A DNA stretch of 64,000 nucleotides from [Clostridium] symbiosum (GTDB lineage Bacteria; Bacillota; Clostridia; Lachnospirales; Lachnospiraceae): NCBI GenBank assembly GCA_036419695.1, contig CP143946.1, forward strand, positions 2,970,001-3,034,000, written 5' to 3'. Made by a program: the position numbers and the translations under genes. Under the pieces are notes generated by a model that saw only the letters and a list, made by a program, of their open reading frames with translations, was not told where the DNA came from and searched no databases. This document shows, one piece after another, positions 60,059-64,000 of the stretch; position 1 is the stretch's first letter; every line of letters begins with the position of its first letter.

Positions 60059-61372
60059 TCAGCCCGGCGCCGTGCCGTAAAGCAGATCCGGTACACAGGT
60101 GATAAGGAACGGACAAAAGGTAAGCAGCAGTAAAACAATGAAGAGGCATAGGATAAACGGCCATACCTCCTTTAGGAAATCTCCGATTGGACACTTCGTT
60201 ATACCGCAGGTGGTGAACATCATGGAACCAAACGGAGGCGTAATCCCGCCAATCATGATATTTACAATTGCAACCAGTCCGAAATGATAATCGTTGATTC
60301 CAAGCTGTCTCGATACGGGCAGCAGTAACGGAGTGATAATCATCAGCGCCGCTCCGCCTTCCAGGAACATACCCATAACCAGAAGAATCAGGTTACAGAG
60401 CAGGAGAAAAACATATTTATTATCGGTCAGTCCCAGCATTCCCCCTGCCACGATTTTCGGCAGATTAATCCATGTCATATAGTAACCGAATACCTTCGCC
60501 GCCACCATGATCAGGACAACGCTGGAGGTACCCGCAATCGTATCAAGCACAATAGGAATCAGATGCTTTCTCAGGGAGAGCCGTTTATATACCAGCCCGC
60601 CGATAATGAAGCAGTAAAGCACGGCAACGGCGCCGCCCTCGGACGGAGTAAACATACCAAGACGCATACCGATGATGATTCCAAATGGGAAGAAAAGTCC
60701 CCAGAAGGAAATGAACGCCTGCTTCAGGATCTCTTTTGCAGCCGGACGTTTGTCACGGGTTTTCGGGTAATTTCTCTTTTTTGCAATAATAGCCACGGTG
60801 ATCATCATGGAAACAGCCATGAGAATACCGGGAACATATCCGGCCGCAAAGGTCCGCCCCAGTGAAATCTGGGCAATCAACGTAAATACAATCAGGTTGA
60901 CTCCCGGAGGAATTACAGGGGTGGCAGCTGAAGAGGCCGCCGTGATCGCAGCCGAGAAGGCTTTGGAATAGCCGCGCCGTTCCATCTCGGGAACCAGCAT
61001 CTTACTCTGCATCGCGCAGTCCGCATTGGCTGAACCGGAACAGCCGCCCATCAGCATACTGAGCAGTACGTTAACCTGGGCAAGCCCGCCTTTCATATGG
61101 CCGGTCACCATCTCGGCAAAGTCCATCATCTTCTCACTGATTCCACCATAGTTCATGACGGAACCGGACATGATAAAGAATGGGATAGCCAGCATGGAGA
61201 AGGACTGTGTAGACTTCATAACCGTCTGCAGAATCAGCCAGCTCTGTGAGGTCGTATCAATAAACGTAAAGTAGAAAAATGTAGCGCCGAATAAGGCGTA
61301 AACAATGGGCATACCTAAAAAGTAGAAAATAAATACAAGGAAAACAGGGATCAATTGAACTATGCTAATCAT
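60059..61372 (-). CDS. TRAP transporter large permease, DctM
   Basis: 437 residues, about 12 spans. GGCSGSANADCAMQSKMLVPEMERRGYSKAFSAA, IPPGVNLIVF, FTPSEGGAVAVLYCFIIG (the DctM motif) and FGLVAIVNIMIGGITPPFGSMMFTTC. Na+-coupled channel subunit of the second TRAP system. Its ATG overlaps the dctQ stop (ATGA). Confidence 0.95.
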   Translation of the reverse strand: MISIVQLIPVFLVFIFYFLGMPIVYALFGATFFYFTFIDTTSQSWLILQTVMKSTQSFSMLAIPFFIMSGSVMNYGGISEKMMDFAEMVTGHMKGGLAQVNVLLSMLMGGCSGSANADCAMQSKMLVPEMERRGYSKAFSAAITAASSAATPVIPPGVNLIVFTLIAQISLGRTFAAGYVPGILMAVSMMITVAIIAKKRNYPKTRDKRPAAKEILKQAFISFWGLFFPFGIIIGMRLGMFTPSEGGAVAVLYCFIIGGLVYKRLSLRKHLIPIVLDTIAGTSSVVLIMVAAKVFGYYMTWINLPKIVAGGMLGLTDNKYVFLLLCNLILLVMGMFLEGGAALMIITPLLLPVSRQLGINDYHFGLVAIVNIMIGGITPPFGSMMFTTCGITKCPIGDFLKEVWPFILCLFIVLLLLTFCPFLITCVPDLLYGTAPG

Positions 61373-61881
61373 GCAGTTTTTCCTCCTTTCCCTGCCATTG
61401 CAAATTTCATTAAATCTTTAACTATAAAGTAAATGCAGTAAATCAGAGATAATCCAAAACCAACGGGTACGGCGATTGAAATGTACCAGCTCGGCACACG
61501 AAGTGTGTTGGTCAGTTTGCCCCATGTATTGACAACGTACTGCACGCTGATATTGGTCAGCATAATCAGGACGCCCAGCTCCAGAATCTGAACAATTACG
61601 GTTACAACTTTTCTCATTTTTGCCGGCATCATATTGACTAAAATATCTACGCCCAGATGAGCGTGCGTACGGTAAGCATACGCACTACCGATAAAAACAG
61701 TCCAGACAAAAAGCCCCGTCACGACCTCCTCACACCAAAACAGCGGACTTCTCATGATATAACGCATAAGAACGTTGATGTTAACCAATAGAGTACACAT
61801 AACCAGGCTCGTGCCGGTAACAATCGCATCAAGATTCTTCATTATTGATTTAAAAGAATACTTTTTCGATTTTTCTTCCAT
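61369..61881 (-). CDS. TRAP transporter small permease, DctQ
   Basis: About 170 residues from ATG 61881 (MEEKSKKYSFKSIMKNLD), GGAGG upstream; four helices, with the MRSPLFWCEEVVTGLFVWTVFIGSAYAYRTHAHLGVDILV motif typical of DctQ. Coupled to dctM downstream and separated from dctP upstream by 141 bp holding a hairpin. Confidence 0.94.
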   Translation of the reverse strand: MEEKSKKYSFKSIMKNLDAIVTGTSLVMCTLLVNINVLMRYIMRSPLFWCEEVVTGLFVWTVFIGSAYAYRTHAHLGVDILVNMMPAKMRKVVTVIVQILELGVLIMLTNISVQYVVNTWGKLTNTLRVPSWYISIAVPVGFGLSLIYCIYFIVKDLMKFAMAGKGGKTA

Positions 61882-61953
61882 ACCTACCTCCACTTTATTC
61901 TGTATCAGGAAAACAAAATGTTCCCTGTGTATTCCGGCCCTGCCGTTTAACAG

Positions 61954-61979
61954 AGACTGCCCGAAGAATCGGGCAGTCT
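61954..61979 (-). terminator. Intercistronic hairpin between dctP2 and dctQ2
   Basis: A perfect 10-bp stem AGACTGCCCG (61954-61963) and CGGGCAGTCT (61970-61979) with a six-base loop and no long T-run. It fits partial termination or mRNA 3'-end protection that raises binding protein over permease. Confidence 0.7.
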
Positions 61980-62022
61980 GCTTGAGCGGTAATTATACAA
62001 TTCCGTACAATCACCAGTACAC

Positions 62023-63123
62023 TTACTTATTCTTTGAACGATAGTCGGTAAGGAACTCAACAAGCTTTCCGTGCAGTTCCGGATCTGCCTTATACTCTTC
62101 TACGATCCAATCGTAAACAGGCGTACATGCTTCTGTAAAAGCGTCTATGTCAACATCATTCCATTTAACGCCCTGCTGCTCCAGGAACGTAATCATATCG
62201 GCTTCATCTTCCTCTGCATGCTCCTGCTCCCAGATACCGGCCTCTACGCAGCACTCATCCAGAATATCTCTCCATTTTTTAGGAATGGACTGATAAACAT
62301 CTTCTGCCATAAACAGCCAGCGTGTAGCGATAAAGTGGTTTGTATTGGCTACATTCTTTGTGTACTCATATGCGCCCGTATCTTTCAGAGTAGAAATGGA
62401 ACCCTCAAAGCCGTTAACAACGCCGCTGGACATAGCGGAGATACACTCGGTAAAGCTCATAGGGGAAGGTGTTGCTCCCAGAGCGGTAATCGTCTGGATA
62501 AACAGAGGGGACTCGGTGGATCGAAGAATCAGGCCATTCAAATCTGCCGGTTTTTCAACAACCTTGTTCGTACAAACACTTCTGAAACCAAAGGAGTAAT
62601 GGGTATCCAGCACGTGGATGTTGAACTCTTTGGCAAGACGGTCATTTAAATCTTTTACAATATCTGTTTCCATAACAGCATTATACTCTTTGTTGGATGT
62701 GTAAAGCATCGGTCCTACAAGTACATTAAAGTCACCTATGTAATCGGCAAAGTATGACGGTTCCTCAAGGCCCATCCAGATTGCTCCGTTATGTGCCTGC
62801 TCTACGGATTCTCCATAGCAGTCGAGCTGGTTCTGTCCGTAATATTCAAGGACAATGTGGCCTTCTGTCCGCTCCTTTACTATCTCGGCGAGGTACTCGC
62901 TGGCCTTGTAGTTCCACTCTGCCGGCTGGAACACGTTTGAAAACTTAATTGTAATCTGATAATCATCGGCTTCTTCATCCGAAACTTCCGCTTTTGGGGT
63001 CTCAGCCTCAGCCTCCGCTCCTCCTGTAGTTGGTGTACTGGCCGCCTGTTTTCCACTGCCGCCGCATGCGCTCAGCGAAAGCGCCATTGTAGATGCGAGA
63101 AGTATCGCAATTGCTTTTTTCAT
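62023..63123 (-). CDS. TRAP transporter substrate-binding lipoprotein, DctP family
   Basis: 366 residues. Lipoprotein signal MKKAIAILLASTMALSLSAC with Cys about 20. DctP features: EYYGQNQLDCYGESVEQAHNG, DLNGLILRSTESPLFIQT with the carboxylate-binding Arg, and ALGATPSPMSFTECISAMSSGVVNGFEG. First gene of dctP-dctQ-dctM. The ligand is unknown; it differs clearly from the first DctP (21-22 kb). Confidence 0.94.
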   Translation of the reverse strand: MKKAIAILLASTMALSLSACGGSGKQAASTPTTGGAEAEAETPKAEVSDEEADDYQITIKFSNVFQPAEWNYKASEYLAEIVKERTEGHIVLEYYGQNQLDCYGESVEQAHNGAIWMGLEEPSYFADYIGDFNVLVGPMLYTSNKEYNAVMETDIVKDLNDRLAKEFNIHVLDTHYSFGFRSVCTNKVVEKPADLNGLILRSTESPLFIQTITALGATPSPMSFTECISAMSSGVVNGFEGSISTLKDTGAYEYTKNVANTNHFIATRWLFMAEDVYQSIPKKWRDILDECCVEAGIWEQEHAEEDEADMITFLEQQGVKWNDVDIDAFTEACTPVYDWIVEEYKADPELHGKLVEFLTDYRSKNK

Positions 63124-63231
63124 AACAACCTCCTTGAGATATTTGATTAAATTCAGGGAACCCTGAAACTCCGTTTTTCAAAGACAGGGATACTTTAAGC
63201 CATCGGTTTCGCCTCCTTTTTTGCATAATAA

Positions 63232-63288
63232 AATGCAGCTCCTTCATAACAGTCCCTACCTCTGTGTAGACTGTCCCGAAGCTGCATT
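63232..63288 (-). promoter_or_regulatory. Attenuator-like hairpin in the dctP2 leader
   Basis: AATGCAGCT (63232-63240) pairs with AGCTGCATT (63280-63288) and, inside, ACAGTC with GACTGT (63249-63254, 63269-63274). On the minus-strand transcript the stem is followed by TTTATTAT, before the AGGAGG-type site and dctP2. It fits an antiterminator-controlled leader. Confidence 0.7.
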
Positions 63289-63338
63289 GCTCATCTCTCA
63301 TTTGCAGAATATTTAGTTGCCTGTCTTCTAATAAATTA

Positions 63339-63394
63339 ATTCTATCACTTTTTTAACTCGCAATCAAGTGTTTTTTATCTATTTTCCACACTTT
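63339..63394 (-). promoter_or_regulatory. TRAP2 operon promoter with overlapping dyad
   Basis: Minus strand TTGATT (63362-63367), 17 bases, TAGAAT (63339-63344). AATCAAGTG and CACACTT..TTGATT arms (63362-63403) form an imperfect inverted repeat that covers the -35, a likely operator. Confidence 0.65.
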
Positions 63395-63570
63395 TTTTGA
63401 TTTTCAATCGCATGTTCTGTGTATTTTATACAAATTGTGTGGAAATTTATGTCAGATGCCATCACAGCTTGTCTCTAACGCCTTCAGAAACTTTAGAGAA
63501 CTCTGCCGTATCCTTCCTGCCGACAGAATTGTGTTTGCGAAAAGCACAAGTTCAGAAAGGAATAAGCCGG

Positions 63571-63816
63571 ATGAAATGGAACAGCTTGTTCAGAAGACAG
63601 AATATGGATAATGAACTTATATTAAAAAGCAGGCTGAAAGAAGCACGAAGTGAAACAGGAATTTCTCAGGGAGAACTGGCAGCTCAGGTCGGTGTTTCCA
63701 GGCAGGCAATCAGCTATATTGAAACCGGCCAGTTTAATCTCACTGCAAAGCTTGCCCCCCTGCTTTGTATTGCATTAGATAAGAAATTTGAAGAGTTATT
63801 TTATTTTGAATCGTAA
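63571..63816 (+). CDS. Small Xre-family HTH regulator
   Basis: About 81 residues from ATG 63571 (MKWNSLFRRQNMDNELILKS), AGGA upstream; ATG 63604 is an alternative. Cro/C1 HTH: LKEARSETGISQGELAAQVGVSRQAISYIETGQFN, then LAPLLCIALDKKFEELFYFE, the YozG/Xre_MbcA type common in Firmicutes. It is divergent from TRAP2, and the operator at its promoter could be its target. Confidence 0.88.
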   Translation: MKWNSLFRRQNMDNELILKSRLKEARSETGISQGELAAQVGVSRQAISYIETGQFNLTAKLAPLLCIALDKKFEELFYFES

Positions 63817-63888
63817 TTTTTCCCCGAATGAAGAGAGCAGATCAGGCCATATCGGCCGGACTGCCCTCTTTCTATTAAACAATATTCC

Positions 63889-64000
63889 TTATCTCATCAG
63901 CGTAACCATAACCGCCTTCTGCGCATGGAGCCGGTTCTCGGCCTCCTCAAAGATTTCATCCGCATGTTCCTCAAATATCTGATCCGTTATCTCCTGGCCG
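63889..64000 (-). CDS. Carbamoyltransferase C-terminus (ornithine type), partial
   Basis: The last 37 codons before the window edge read ..FEEHADEIFEEAENRLHAQKAVMV then TLMR and stop. The ENR-H-xxKAVMV ending is the C-terminal signature of ornithine carbamoyltransferases (carbamoyl phosphate + ornithine to citrulline). The N-terminal part is outside the window, so argF versus a related carbamoyltransferase cannot be settled. Confidence 0.75.
   Translation of the reverse strand, partial: GQEITDQIFEEHADEIFEEAENRLHAQKAVMVTLMR

Overview
The window looks like a chromosomal segment of a spore-forming, anaerobic, gut-type Lachnospiraceae (Enterocloster / Clostridium symbiosum-like). This is an inference from: roughly half-GC DNA, AGGAGG ribosome binding sites, consensus TTGACA-N17-TATAAT promoters, a sigK gene, two TRAP transporters, a YtrA-type ABC operon, Clostridia-type small Cys-rich proteins and an EFR1-type ferredoxin/flavodoxin protein. 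No prophage, insertion sequence, CRISPR array or rRNA was seen.

Layout. 1-8.7 kb: high-affinity K+ uptake. A two-gene-long leader of tiny membrane proteins, then kdpF-A-B-C, then a MATE efflux gene, then the sensor kdpD, which runs off the left edge; all on the minus strand. 8.8-10.2 kb: ArsR regulator plus EFR1 flavodoxin/ferredoxin protein on the plus strand. 10.2-13.5 kb: CitMHS-type transporter translationally coupled to an alpha/beta hydrolase, and a MerR regulator divergent from aroD (type I 3-dehydroquinate dehydratase). 14.6-18.1 kb: VWA (CoxE-like) and MoxR AAA+ pair, then a CoA-acylating aldehyde dehydrogenase. 18.5-27.9 kb: a second alpha/beta hydrolase, a type-B carboxylesterase, a TRAP dctQMP operon, a large membrane AraC/YesN-type regulator and a divergent LysR. 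Together 10-28 kb reads as a carboxylate/ester catabolic neighbourhood. The strongest regulatory signal there is a 70-bp promoter module that occurs twice, in front of the aldehyde dehydrogenase and in front of the AraC-type regulator.

28-37.7 kb: orphan two-component system, LysR, a zinc-ribbon membrane protein, an orphan acyl carrier protein, a protein with a long PPRPPQ repeat tail, an SRAP (HMCES/YedK) protein, and an AT-rich stretch with two four-helix membrane proteins, a VOC protein and four tRNAs (Val; Pro-Glu-Thr operon). 37.7-40.8 kb: copper operon copA-csoR-copZ with its CsoR operator. 41.2-46.2 kb: small multidrug export protein, zinc-ribbon protein, and a ytrA-type GntR/ABC operon whose perfect-palindrome operator sits on a consensus promoter. 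46.2-49.4 kb: acidic lipoprotein and a DNA-repair type radical SAM/DUF4130 pair whose promoter is flanked by two LexA boxes (SOS control). 49.7-58.5 kb: cytidylate-kinase-like protein, NhaD-type antiporter, galE, sigK without a pro-sequence, a GNAT-DUF3795 fusion, small Cys-rich protein plus HEAT-like protein, divergent peptide deformylase, TipAS-type MerR. 58.9-63.4 kb: second TRAP operon (dctP-dctQ-dctM) followed by ycxB-like and glpP genes; its leader carries a strong attenuator-like hairpin. The right edge holds an Xre regulator and the C-terminus of a carbamoyltransferase.

Most genes are recognised from family motifs read by eye; substrates of the transporters and hydrolases are not known. 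All promoter and operator calls are sequence-pattern calls.
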